A stretch of DNA of 5,929 nt from Gammaproteobacteria bacterium (lineage in GTDB: Bacteria; Pseudomonadota; Gammaproteobacteria; GCA-001735895). This document shows, piece by piece, positions 1-5,929 of this stretch. The translations under genes were made by a program, and so were the position numbers. Under the pieces are notes generated by a model, which worked only from the letters and a program-made list of their open reading frames with translations, was not told the DNA's origin and did not search any database. Every line of letters starts with the position of its first letter. Position 1 is the first letter of the stretch. The stretch covers positions 1 through 5,929 of the forward strand of contig JANTFY010000155.1 of NCBI GenBank assembly GCA_024763185.1. Reading direction: 5' to 3'.

Positions 1-683
1 AAAACCAGCCAGCCCCGATGATGGCCCGGGAAATAATGATGTCCGCACAGGCAGACGGCGGTATCAGCCAACAGGCACTGCATGGCTACCATCTGTATAC
101 GGTGCCACACCGCACCACGATCAATAACAACCAGTCCAAGCAGATCAAGCTGTTCTCTGCGGAACAGATTCCGGTTATAAAACGGCTGGAAGACCGGGCT
201 TATGTCGACCTGCAAGGTATCAATCCGCACAAATCCAAACCGAAACAGATTTTAACCTTCAACAATGAAAAACCCGCCCTGGGCATCCCCCTGCCCAAGG
301 GAACGATCCGCGTGTATGCCAATGATGCCAGTGGCAATAAACAATTCATCGGTGAAGATGGCATTAATCATACCGCCGTGAATGACGAGCTTGAGATCCA
401 GCTGGGAAAAGCCTTCGATATCAGTCTGGAACGCAAGACCCTGAAGGTTAAAAAACTGAGTAAAAAACAGACCCGTGTCGCTCGTGAAATCAATATCAAT
501 AATGGCAGTAAAAAAGCGCAAAGTGTGCGCGTATCAGAAATCATGCCCAGCCACAACTGGAGCATTACCCAAGCGTCCTGGTCGCACAGTCGTCAATCGC
601 CCTCCGAGGCAAGGTTCGAAGCGCTGATCCCGGCCATGCAAACGCTCAAGATAACCTACGATGTGCTGATAACCTACCCCTGA
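1..683 (+). CDS. DUF4139 domain-containing protein, C-terminal part (5' truncated by window edge)
   Basis: The reading frame is open to the left edge (first full codon at 3), so the ATG at 18 is probably internal and the N-terminus lies outside. About 226 residues remain. Counting from the ATG at 18, recognisable DUF4139 features are the LYTVPHR strand (26-32), the KQIKLFSAE segment (41-49), LGIPLPKGTIRVY (88-100), then IGEDGINHT (111-119) and the LGKAFDI stretch (129-135). It ends in beta-rich sequence closing with ITYDVLITYP, as is usual at the C-terminus of this family. Full-length bacterial members are usually about 450-500 aa, with a signal peptide and sometimes an N-terminal DUF4140 domain, so roughly half is missing. 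Their biochemical function is unknown; they are probably exported beta-sandwich proteins. No membrane helix or catalytic motif is visible in this part. It lies 107 bp upstream of the ABC operon on the same strand; co-transcription is possible but not shown. Confidence 0.85.
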   Translation, partial: NQPAPMMAREIMMSAQADGGISQQALHGYHLYTVPHRTTINNNQSKQIKLFSAEQIPVIKRLEDRAYVDLQGINPHKSKPKQILTFNNEKPALGIPLPKGTIRVYANDASGNKQFIGEDGINHTAVNDELEIQLGKAFDISLERKTLKVKKLSKKQTRVAREININNGSKKAQSVRVSEIMPSHNWSITQASWSHSRQSPSEARFEALIPAMQTLKITYDVLITYP

Positions 684-731
684 GTCGGTACGGGTAATCA
701 CTACCCATATCGGTATTGCAGCTGATGCAGG

Positions 732-770
732 TCAACACGGCGTTGAACCGGATGTGGATATAATATAGCA
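732..770 (+). promoter_or_regulatory. Candidate promoter of the ABC exporter operon
   Basis: An exact sigma-70 -10 hexamer, TATAAT, lies at 759-764, which predicts a transcription start near 771, about 20 nt before the ATG at 791. No good -35 hexamer sits at the normal 16-18 bp spacing: the bases there (735-742) are ACACGGCG. TTGAAC at 743-748 is only 10 bp away and TCAACA at 732-737 is 21 bp away. A 5-bp dyad, TCAAC (732-736) and GTTGA (742-746) around a 5-base centre, covers the expected -35 position. That would fit an activator-dependent or repressor-controlled promoter, but this is inference from one short dyad. Confidence 0.4.
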
Positions 771-775
771 ATTGC

Positions 776-783
776 AAAAGGAG
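776..783 (+). promoter_or_regulatory. Ribosome binding site of the ABC ATPase gene
   Basis: AAAAGGAG lies 7 nt before the ATG at 791. An in-frame TAA at 761-763 stands upstream with no other ATG between, so this site fixes the start at 791. Confidence 0.75.
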
Positions 784-790
784 TCTGCGT

Positions 791-1534
791 ATGTCCCGGC
801 AAACCGATACAGTACAGCCCCCGCTGGATGACAGGCTCGTCTTCCACGTTCACGATGTGACCAAGGTGTACCAGATGGGCGAGGTCTCGGTGCATGCTTT
901 ACGCGGTGTTGCACTGGATTTATACCGTGGTGAATTTACCGTGCTTTTAGGGGCGTCAGGCAGTGGCAAATCGACCCTGCTTAATATCCTCGGCGGCCTC
1001 GATACGCCCACCGAGGGTCATGTTTTTTACCGCGACCACGACCTTACCCGTGCCAGCGATGCTGATTTAACCCACTATCGACGATTCCATGTCGGCTTCG
1101 TGTTCCAGTTCTACAACCTGATACCCAGCCTGACCGCGCGCGAGAATGTCGCCGTGGTGACCGAAATTGCCGGTGACCCGATGACCCCGCAAGATGCATT
1201 GGAACTGGTCGATCTGGCTGATCGGCTGGATCATTTTCCGGCCCAGCTTTCCGGAGGGGAACAGCAACGTGTCGCCATCGCCCGGGCCATTGCCAAGCGC
1301 CCGGATGTGTTGTTATGCGATGAGCCGACCGGTGCGCTCGACTCCAAAACCGGTGTCATCGTGTTAGAGGCCTTGCAACGCGTGAACCAGGAAATGGGCA
1401 CCACCACGGCCGTTATCACACATAATGCCGCTATTGCACAAATGGCACACCGGGTGATACGCCTGGCAGACGGGCAAATTGTCGATGTTGAGCACAACGA
1501 CCATCAACTGTCCCCGGATCAACTGCAATGGTGA
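791..1534 (+). CDS. ABC transporter ATP-binding protein, LolD/MacB-type exporter ATPase
   Basis: This is the cytoplasmic ATPase that should drive the permease encoded directly downstream. It is 247 aa, a complete single nucleotide-binding domain with a 15-20 residue N-terminal extension. All motifs are intact: aromatic A-loop at Y27 (KVYQMGE), Walker A GASGSGKST (54-62), Q-loop Q106 (FVFQFYNL), signature LSGGEQQ (153-159), Walker B VLLCDEP (173-179, with D177 and catalytic E178), D-loop ALD (182-184) and H-loop H211 (ITHN). The LNILGGLDTPT segment after Walker A and the GEQQRVAIARA stretch are typical of the LolD/MacB/YbbA group. SLTARENVAVVTEIA (113-127) matches what I recall of ATPases in cassettes with an HlyD-like adaptor. 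The TGA stop is 9 nt before the permease ATG, and both genes are in the same frame. It is not MacB itself, because MacB carries the permease on the same chain. The substrate cannot be read from this protein. Confidence 0.93.
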   Translation: MSRQTDTVQPPLDDRLVFHVHDVTKVYQMGEVSVHALRGVALDLYRGEFTVLLGASGSGKSTLLNILGGLDTPTEGHVFYRDHDLTRASDADLTHYRRFHVGFVFQFYNLIPSLTARENVAVVTEIAGDPMTPQDALELVDLADRLDHFPAQLSGGEQQRVAIARAIAKRPDVLLCDEPTGALDSKTGVIVLEALQRVNQEMGTTTAVITHNAAIAQMAHRVIRLADGQIVDVEHNDHQLSPDQLQW

Positions 1535-1543
1535 GGACGGATT

Positions 1544-3907
1544 ATGAAGGCGGTTGATATCAAACTCTGGCGAGAGCTGTGGGGCATGCGCCTGCAGGCG
1601 CTGGCCATAGCTCTCGTCATTTTGGGCGGTGTGGCGATTTACATCATGTCCCTGACCACGCTGGATTCGCTGTTTCAAACGCGCGAGACCTATTATCGCA
1701 ACCATCATTTTGCGCATGTGTTTGCGTCTTTAAAGCGGGCACCCTTATCATTACGTCAACGTATTCAGGAAATTCCCGGCGTGAATAAAGTGGAGACGCG
1801 CGTGGTGGCCTATGTGAATATCGATGTGGCTGGCTTTGATGACCCTGTCAGTGCACACCTGATATCCCTGCCCGGCAACAGCACCGGCTACTTAAACCAG
1901 ATTTTATTGCGCGATGGACGTTTGCTCGAGTCGAGTCGCACTAACGAAGTGATAATCAGCAGCGAGTTTTCCAATGCGCATAAGCTGACGATGGGTGATT
2001 CATTTCACGCCACTATCAATGGACACCGCAAGAAACTGGATATCGTCGGCGTGGCTTCATCTCCGGAATATATTTACCAGATTGCACCCGGCGCGATGTT
2101 TCCCGATGCTTTGCGTTACGGGATTATGTGGATGGCACAGAACCCGTTGGCCACGGCTTATGGCCTGGAAGGCGCTTTTAACGATGTTAGCCTGACTTTG
2201 AGTAAAGGGGCCAATGCACAAGGCGTCATCGACCAGCTCGATGAACTGTTAAAACCTTACGGCGGAATCGGTGCCTATGCTCGAAAAGACCAGTTTTCCA
2301 ATCGCTTTTTGACCGAAGAGCTCAAGCAACAAAAAACCATCGCAACGATCTTCCCGATCATCTTTTTTGGCGTGGCGGCTTTTTTGTTGAACGTGGTGGT
2401 AAGCCGTTTGATCAGCCTGCAACGTGAACAGATTGCGGCACTCAAGGCATTTGGTTACAGCAACTTTGCCGTGGGTCTGCATTATACCAAGCTGGTATTA
2501 ATGATCGTTGGCCTGGGTGTTGTCATAGGAACTGGCATCGGTATCTGGATGGGGCATGGCCTGAGCAATCTCTATAAGGATTTTTACAGTTTTCCGTTTA
2601 TTATTTTCGTACTTGAACCACGAGTGATTCTATCGGCTGCATTGATCAGTATGCTGGTAGCCCTGCTCGGCACACTGCACGCGGTGTCCAATGCGGCACG
2701 TTTACCTCCTGCGCAGGCCATGCGCCCTGAGCAACCGGCCATTTATCATGCCACCCTGGTGGAAAAGCTGGGTTTACAGCGCTGGTTCTCGCAGCCCTCG
2801 CGCATGATAATACGTCATATTGAACGGCGCCCGTTGAAGTCTTTCATGACCATGCTGGGTATCAGCCTGGCCTGCGGTACCATGATGACCGGCGGCTTCC
2901 AGGAGGACTCGATCAATCGTATTGTCGAGGTGCAGTTCAAATTAATCCAGCGCAGTGACCTGGTGACGTTTTATACGGAACCGACATCTCAAAGATCCTT
3001 GTCTTCATTACAAAGCCTGGAGGGGGTGGATCACGTGGAAGGCTTTCGCTCGGTCGGGGCACGATTGCAATACCAGCATCGCAGTTATCGCACCAGTGTT
3101 TCCGGCATCCAGCCTGAGGGTGAATTGATGCGTTTACTGGATACCGATTTAAAACGCATTGCCGTACCGCAGAGCGGGGTTATTATTACGGACTACCTGG
3201 CTGATCTGTTACAGATTAACGTCGGTGACCGGTTGACGGTCGAGGTTCTGGAGGGTAGCCGGCCAACCGTTCAGGTACCCGTTGTAGGGACGGCCAAGGA
3301 ATACCTGGGCTTGAACGCTTACATGCAGCGGGCCGCCTTGAACAGACTGCTGAAAGAAGGTAATGCCATCTCCGGCGCCTATATGCGCGTAAACCCCCAA
3401 TATCAAAAATCTGTTTTTCGCAAACTCAAGAACATGCCCCGTATTGCCGGAGTAGTTGAGCAGAAAGAGGCTATCAAGGCCTTTAATGAAACCCTGGCGA
3501 ATACCATTCTGTTTTATACATTTATTACCTCCTTGCTGGGAGGAGCTATCGCTTTTGGTGTGGTTTATAACAGCATGAGAATCGCACTGTCGGAACGTAA
3601 CCGGGAGCTTGCAAGCCTGCGAGTACTGGGCTTTGAACGGGGAGAGGTGGCCTATATACTACTTGGCGAGATGGCATTGATCACCATCGTTGCGATTCCT
3701 GTCGGGCTAGCCATCGGTTATGGCTTGTGCGCCTTTATGTCAGTCCAGTTTCAATCCGATTTATATCGTGTACCGTTATACCTGGGGATAGATGTTTATG
3801 CCTTTGCGGTGCTCGTTGTTATTGTGTCATCCATTATTTCCGCCTTCATGATCTGGCGCAACCTGGCTCACCTTGACATGGTGGCTGTACTCAAGACCAA
3901 GGAGTGA
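1544..3907 (+). CDS. ABC transporter permease with two FtsX domains (fused LolC/LolE-like 4+4 helices)
   Basis: This is the inner-membrane subunit, 787 aa, with two repeats of the MacB/FtsX architecture. Helices judged by eye: TM1 about 18-38, TM2 265-288, TM3 313-337, TM4 360-381, then TM5 432-451 (less hydrophobic, after RRPLKSF), TM6 655-677, TM7 702-729 and TM8 750-772. Large periplasmic domains lie at about 39-264 and 452-654. The cytoplasmic loops after TM2 and TM6 carry the FtsX coupling motif: QREQIAALKAFGY (293-305) and SERNRELASLRVLGF (683-697). The fold is type VII (mechanotransmission) rather than a classic substrate channel. FAHVFASLKRAP (56-67), SPEYIYQIAPG (173-183) and EGAFNDV (209-215) are segments I recognise as conserved in adaptor-linked permeases of this kind. 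The start is supported by TGAGGA (1532-1537), 6 nt before the ATG and overlapping the upstream stop. The adaptor gene begins 3 nt after its stop. Fused LolCE-like function is less likely because an adaptor is present. Substrate unknown. Confidence 0.9.
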   Translation: MKAVDIKLWRELWGMRLQALAIALVILGGVAIYIMSLTTLDSLFQTRETYYRNHHFAHVFASLKRAPLSLRQRIQEIPGVNKVETRVVAYVNIDVAGFDDPVSAHLISLPGNSTGYLNQILLRDGRLLESSRTNEVIISSEFSNAHKLTMGDSFHATINGHRKKLDIVGVASSPEYIYQIAPGAMFPDALRYGIMWMAQNPLATAYGLEGAFNDVSLTLSKGANAQGVIDQLDELLKPYGGIGAYARKDQFSNRFLTEELKQQKTIATIFPIIFFGVAAFLLNVVVSRLISLQREQIAALKAFGYSNFAVGLHYTKLVLMIVGLGVVIGTGIGIWMGHGLSNLYKDFYSFPFIIFVLEPRVILSAALISMLVALLGTLHAVSNAARLPPAQAMRPEQPAIYHATLVEKLGLQRWFSQPSRMIIRHIERRPLKSFMTMLGISLACGTMMTGGFQEDSINRIVEVQFKLIQRSDLVTFYTEPTSQRSLSSLQSLEGVDHVEGFRSVGARLQYQHRSYRTSVSGIQPEGELMRLLDTDLKRIAVPQSGVIITDYLADLLQINVGDRLTVEVLEGSRPTVQVPVVGTAKEYLGLNAYMQRAALNRLLKEGNAISGAYMRVNPQYQKSVFRKLKNMPRIAGVVEQKEAIKAFNETLANTILFYTFITSLLGGAIAFGVVYNSMRIALSERNRELASLRVLGFERGEVAYILLGEMALITIVAIPVGLAIGYGLCAFMSVQFQSDLYRVPLYLGIDVYAFAVLVVIVSSIISAFMIWRNLAHLDMVAVLKTKE
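3899..3904 (+). promoter_or_regulatory. Ribosome binding site of the adaptor gene, inside the permease 3' end
   Basis: AAGGAG sits 6 nt before the ATG at 3911 and ends exactly where the permease stop codon begins. This implies translational coupling of permease and adaptor and supports 3911 as the start. Confidence 0.75.
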
Positions 3908-3910
3908 TTC

Positions 3911-5122
3911 ATGTTTACTGCGATTCGAAAACATCCATTAATTGCAGTTTTTTCCATAGTCGTGCTCGTGCTGCTGGCATTAGGTTTTATGCCACAACCG
4001 GTATTGGTTGAAACCGTAGCTGTAACTCAGGCCCCATTAAGTGTCACCATTGAAGAAGAAGGCCGAACCCGTGTAATTGATCGTTATGTAATATCGGCAC
4101 CGGTCAGCGGGGTAACCTGTCGTCAACAACTTAAGGTCGGCGATAATGTGAAACAGGGGCAGACCCTGTTGAGTATCACGCCGCTCGAATCACAGGTTCT
4201 GGATGCACGCAGCCGCGCTCAGGCTGAAGCGCAACAGCAGGCGGCTGAAGCGGCCTTCAATGCCGCACAGGAACAGGCGCTTGCCGCTGCCGCAGCGGCT
4301 CAGTTGGCGCAAAATGAATTGCAACGGTTACAACCGCTCATGCAACAATCGATGATATCGCGTGAAGATTTTGACCGGGCCCGCACCCAAGTTCAGACCA
4401 CCGCTGCAGCCAAGCGGTCAGCGGATTTCAACGTGGAAACCGCCCGTTACGAACTTGAAGCGGCCAGCAGCCTGCTGGATTATTCCGCAGCAATCAGCCT
4501 GGGTGAACCGGCTGAGCGCGTGGCCGTGCGTTCCCCGATTGATGGACGCATTCTGAAAATCAACCGGCAGTGTGAAGGTCCTGTGAAAACCGGAGAGCCG
4601 TTACTGGAAGTGGGTGACCCAGCTGCACTGGAGGTTGAAGTCGATGTCCTGTCAGCCGATGCGGTAAAGATTAAACCCGGCATGCAGGTCCTGTTCGAGC
4701 GCTGGGGCGGAGAGACACCTCTGCAAGGCATCGTGCGAATTGTCGAGCCTGTCGGTTTTACCAAGACCTCTGCGCTGGGTGTCGATGAACAACGGGTTCT
4801 GGTTATCTCGGACTTTACCTCCCCGACCGAGCAATGGAGCCGACTGGGAGATGGATATCGGGTTGAAGCACGCTTTATCCTTTGGCAGCAAAATGAGGTA
4901 TTGCAGGTGCCAGCCAGCAGTCTATTTCGCTACGATGATGGCTGGGCGGTATTCATCGTACAGAATGAACGGGCTGTAAGACGACCGGTACAAGTCGGCC
5001 AGCGTAATGGTTTGCGAGCCCAAATTCTGTCTGGAGTTAAAAAAGGTGAACAAGTAATCAATCACCCTGCTGATGATGTGGATGATGACGTGCCGGTTAA
5101 GGTAACCAGTATCGATCAGTGA
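3911..5122 (+). CDS. HlyD/RND-type periplasmic adaptor subunit (membrane fusion protein) of the ABC exporter
   Basis: This 403-aa protein should bridge the permease and an outer-membrane channel. Visible layout: an uncleaved membrane anchor or signal helix at about 9-27; beta-barrel and first lipoyl half (VISAPVSG 60-67, VGDNVKQGQTLL 76-87); an alanine- and glutamine-rich alpha-hairpin at about 95-190; second lipoyl half (VRSPIDGRILKI 206-217, VKTGEPLLEVGDP 225-237); then barrel and membrane-proximal domains with FERWGGETPLQG (262-273) and GFTKTSALGVDEQRV (282-296). The hairpin tip fits the TolC-contact pattern RxxxLxxxxxxS exactly, with R139, L143 and S150. The only two cysteines, C70 and C221, fall one in each lipoyl half. 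The C-terminal tail is aspartate-rich (ADDVDDDVP, 387-395). No lipobox cysteine follows the N-terminal helix, so it is membrane-anchored rather than a lipoprotein. It is the third gene of the operon, 3 nt after the permease stop. Family assignment is firm; the partner channel is inferred. Confidence 0.92.
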   Translation: MFTAIRKHPLIAVFSIVVLVLLALGFMPQPVLVETVAVTQAPLSVTIEEEGRTRVIDRYVISAPVSGVTCRQQLKVGDNVKQGQTLLSITPLESQVLDARSRAQAEAQQQAAEAAFNAAQEQALAAAAAAQLAQNELQRLQPLMQQSMISREDFDRARTQVQTTAAAKRSADFNVETARYELEAASSLLDYSAAISLGEPAERVAVRSPIDGRILKINRQCEGPVKTGEPLLEVGDPAALEVEVDVLSADAVKIKPGMQVLFERWGGETPLQGIVRIVEPVGFTKTSALGVDEQRVLVISDFTSPTEQWSRLGDGYRVEARFILWQQNEVLQVPASSLFRYDDGWAVFIVQNERAVRRPVQVGQRNGLRAQILSGVKKGEQVINHPADDVDDDVPVKVTSIDQ

Positions 5123-5284
5123 ATACACCGGGGCAAAAAGCCGATGGATTTACTGACAGCAATCAGGCTAATTAAATCAGGTTGCCGGGGCGCGGGTCAT
5201 GCGGCTCAATCTTGCTGGTGTGAAACCCGTACCAGAAATTTACACCTAGCAGGTGGCGAACTACTTGTCTTTAATCATCCATGA
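5123..5284. other. Convergent intergenic region between adaptor gene and acetoacetate-CoA ligase gene
   Basis: This is 162 bp between two genes that end toward each other. I see no coding sequence, no tRNA and no classic GC-stem plus T-tract terminator on either strand. It contains an imperfect inverted repeat at 5213-5251 and a short AT-rich palindrome at 5272-5287, described separately. Transcripts from both sides must stop here or overlap. Confidence 0.6.
5213..5251. repeat. Imperfect inverted repeat, possible bidirectional transcript-end hairpin
   Basis: The arm TGCTGGTGTGAAA (5213-5225) pairs with TTTACACCTAGCA (5239-5251), giving 12 base pairs with two single-base bulges (G5222 and T5247) around a 13-nt loop. 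A competing 5-bp stem, CTGGT (5215-5219) with ACCAG (5231-5235), uses part of the same arm. No T-run follows on either strand, so intrinsic terminator activity is doubtful. Position between converging genes is the main reason to suspect a 3'-end role. Confidence 0.35.
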
Positions 5285-5287
5285 TTA
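5272..5287. repeat. Short AT-rich palindrome overlapping the ligase stop codon
   Basis: TAATCAT (5272-5278) and ATGATTA (5281-5287) form a perfect 7-base inverted repeat around CC. The right arm contains the TAA stop of the minus-strand ligase gene. As RNA only six pairs with a four-base loop could form, too weak for a confident terminator call. It could be a protein-binding dyad or chance. Confidence 0.3.
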
Positions 5288-5929
5288 TTCGGACAGCTCT
5301 GGCAAATCCCTGAAATAATCCAGTGCTTGCGGGTTTGCCAGGGCACCCAGATTTTTTACCGGGCGTTCATGCACCACGTCCCTGACGGCCAACTCGACAA
5401 TCTTGCCGGACTTGGTGCGCGGAATTTCGGCTACCTGGATGACCTTGGCCGGCACGTGCCGGGGAGAGCATTTTTCGCGCACGGTTTTTCGAATTCGATT
5501 AATCAGGATTTCATCCAGTTCCAGGCCTTCTTTCAACACCACGAATAACACCACGCGCACGTCATCTTCCCAGTCCTGCCCGATGACAATACTCTCGACC
5601 ACCTCTTCGAGCTGTTCCACATGGCGATAGATTTCTGCGGTGCCAATGCGTACCCCGCCCGGGTTCAGGGTGGCATCCGATCGGCCGTAAATCACTACCC
5701 CGCCGCGCGGCGTCAGACGCACATAATCACCGTGATGCCAGACATTTTCAAAACGGGCGAAATACGCATCGTGATATTTCCTGCCGTTTTCATCGCCCCA
5801 GAAAAAGGCCGGCTGCGAGGGAAAACTGTTGATACAAACCAGCTCGCCTTTTTCATCTTTTATAAATTCGCCGTCATCGTTCATAACCTCCACCGCCATA
5901 CCCAGTCCACGGCACTGGCTCTCACCCCG
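5285..5929 (-). CDS. Acetoacetate-CoA ligase (acetoacetyl-CoA synthetase), C-terminal part, 5' truncated
   Basis: This enzyme activates acetoacetate with ATP and CoA to acetoacetyl-CoA via an acyl-adenylate, feeding ketone-body or polyhydroxybutyrate metabolism in the cytoplasm. The frame is open to the right edge (reading RGESQCRGLG before the ATG at 5899), so that ATG is internal and about 214 C-terminal residues are present; full-length members are about 650 aa. Counting from that ATG, the fragment shows HHGDY (55-59) with the ribose-binding aspartate D58, the hinge GRSDATLNPGG (72-82) followed by VRIGTAEIY, and the A10 motif PRTKSGK (160-166) with the catalytic lysine K166, codon 5402-5404. 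SPRHVPAKV (145-153) and VKNLGALANP (181-190) separate it from acetyl-CoA synthetase and match acetoacetate-CoA ligases. The TAA stop is at 5285-5287. It converges on the exporter operon and has no evident functional link to it. Confidence 0.92.
   Translation of the reverse strand, partial: RGESQCRGLGMAVEVMNDDGEFIKDEKGELVCINSFPSQPAFFWGDENGRKYHDAYFARFENVWHHGDYVRLTPRGGVVIYGRSDATLNPGGVRIGTAEIYRHVEQLEEVVESIVIGQDWEDDVRVVLFVVLKEGLELDEILINRIRKTVREKCSPRHVPAKVIQVAEIPRTKSGKIVELAVRDVVHERPVKNLGALANPQALDYFRDLPELSE

Noticed and set aside
692..706. Hairpin GGGTA-ATCAC-TACCC just after the DUF4139 stop, as a terminator
   Set aside because: The stem has only five pairs and no T-run follows it, so it does not meet the pattern of an intrinsic terminator.
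743..764. TTGAAC plus TATAAT as a complete sigma-70 promoter
   Set aside because: The spacer is 10 bp, far too short for both elements to be used together; only the -10 was kept.
1364..1717. 117-codon open frame on the minus strand across the ATPase-permease junction
   Set aside because: It lies antisense to two clearly functional genes, has no recognisable domain, and its composition is what a shadow frame gives.
791..3907. Annotation of the ATPase and permease as MacB
   Set aside because: MacB is one chain of about 650 aa with a single four-helix permease unit; here the ATPase is separate and the permease is a two-repeat protein.
5129..5145. GGC-AAAAA-GCC as a terminator after the adaptor gene
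   Set aside because: Only three pairs form cleanly and no T-run follows on the plus strand.
5161..5181. Direct repeat AATCAGG at 5161-5167 and 5175-5181
   Set aside because: Two seven-base copies 14 bp apart without further copies are within chance expectation and suggest no function.
5327..5630. Open frames on the plus strand opposite the ligase gene
   Set aside because: They are antisense to strongly conserved ligase sequence, including the catalytic lysine motif, and their translations resemble no protein I know.

Overview
The window looks like a chromosomal segment of a Gram-negative proteobacterium, most likely a gammaproteobacterium. The reasons are a periplasmic adaptor, a permease with large periplasmic domains, Shine-Dalgarno-led genes, moderate GC and the flavour of the flanking genes. 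This is inferred from protein resemblance only; no rRNA or other taxonomic marker is present.

Layout: (1) 1-683, plus strand, the C-terminal part of a DUF4139-domain protein cut by the left edge. (2) 684-790, a short intergenic region with an exact TATAAT box, a small dyad where the -35 would lie, and a strong ribosome binding site. (3) 791-5122, a tight three-gene operon on the plus strand: a LolD/MacB-type ABC ATPase (247 aa), a double-FtsX permease (787 aa) and an HlyD/RND-type periplasmic adaptor (403 aa). (4) 5123-5284, a convergent intergenic region with two inverted repeats and no recognisable gene. (5) 5285-5929, minus strand, the C-terminal part of acetoacetate-CoA ligase (acetoacetyl-CoA synthetase), cut by the right edge.

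The three operon genes should form one machine. The ATPase powers the permease by mechanotransmission (type VII ABC superfamily), and the adaptor would link the permease to a TolC-type outer-membrane channel. No such channel is encoded here, so it would have to come from elsewhere. The set resembles MacAB-TolC in parts list. Its permease, however, has the 4+4 membrane-helix plan of a fused LolC/LolE-like pair, and its ATPase is a separate protein. Nothing in the sequence reveals the substrate. I recognise the proteins as a recurrent proteobacterial cassette whose function I do not know.

This exporter is the best candidate for an under-described system. I see no phage, transposon, CRISPR, tRNA or rRNA feature. 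The flanking genes (DUF4139, acetoacetate-CoA ligase) have no obvious mechanistic tie to it.
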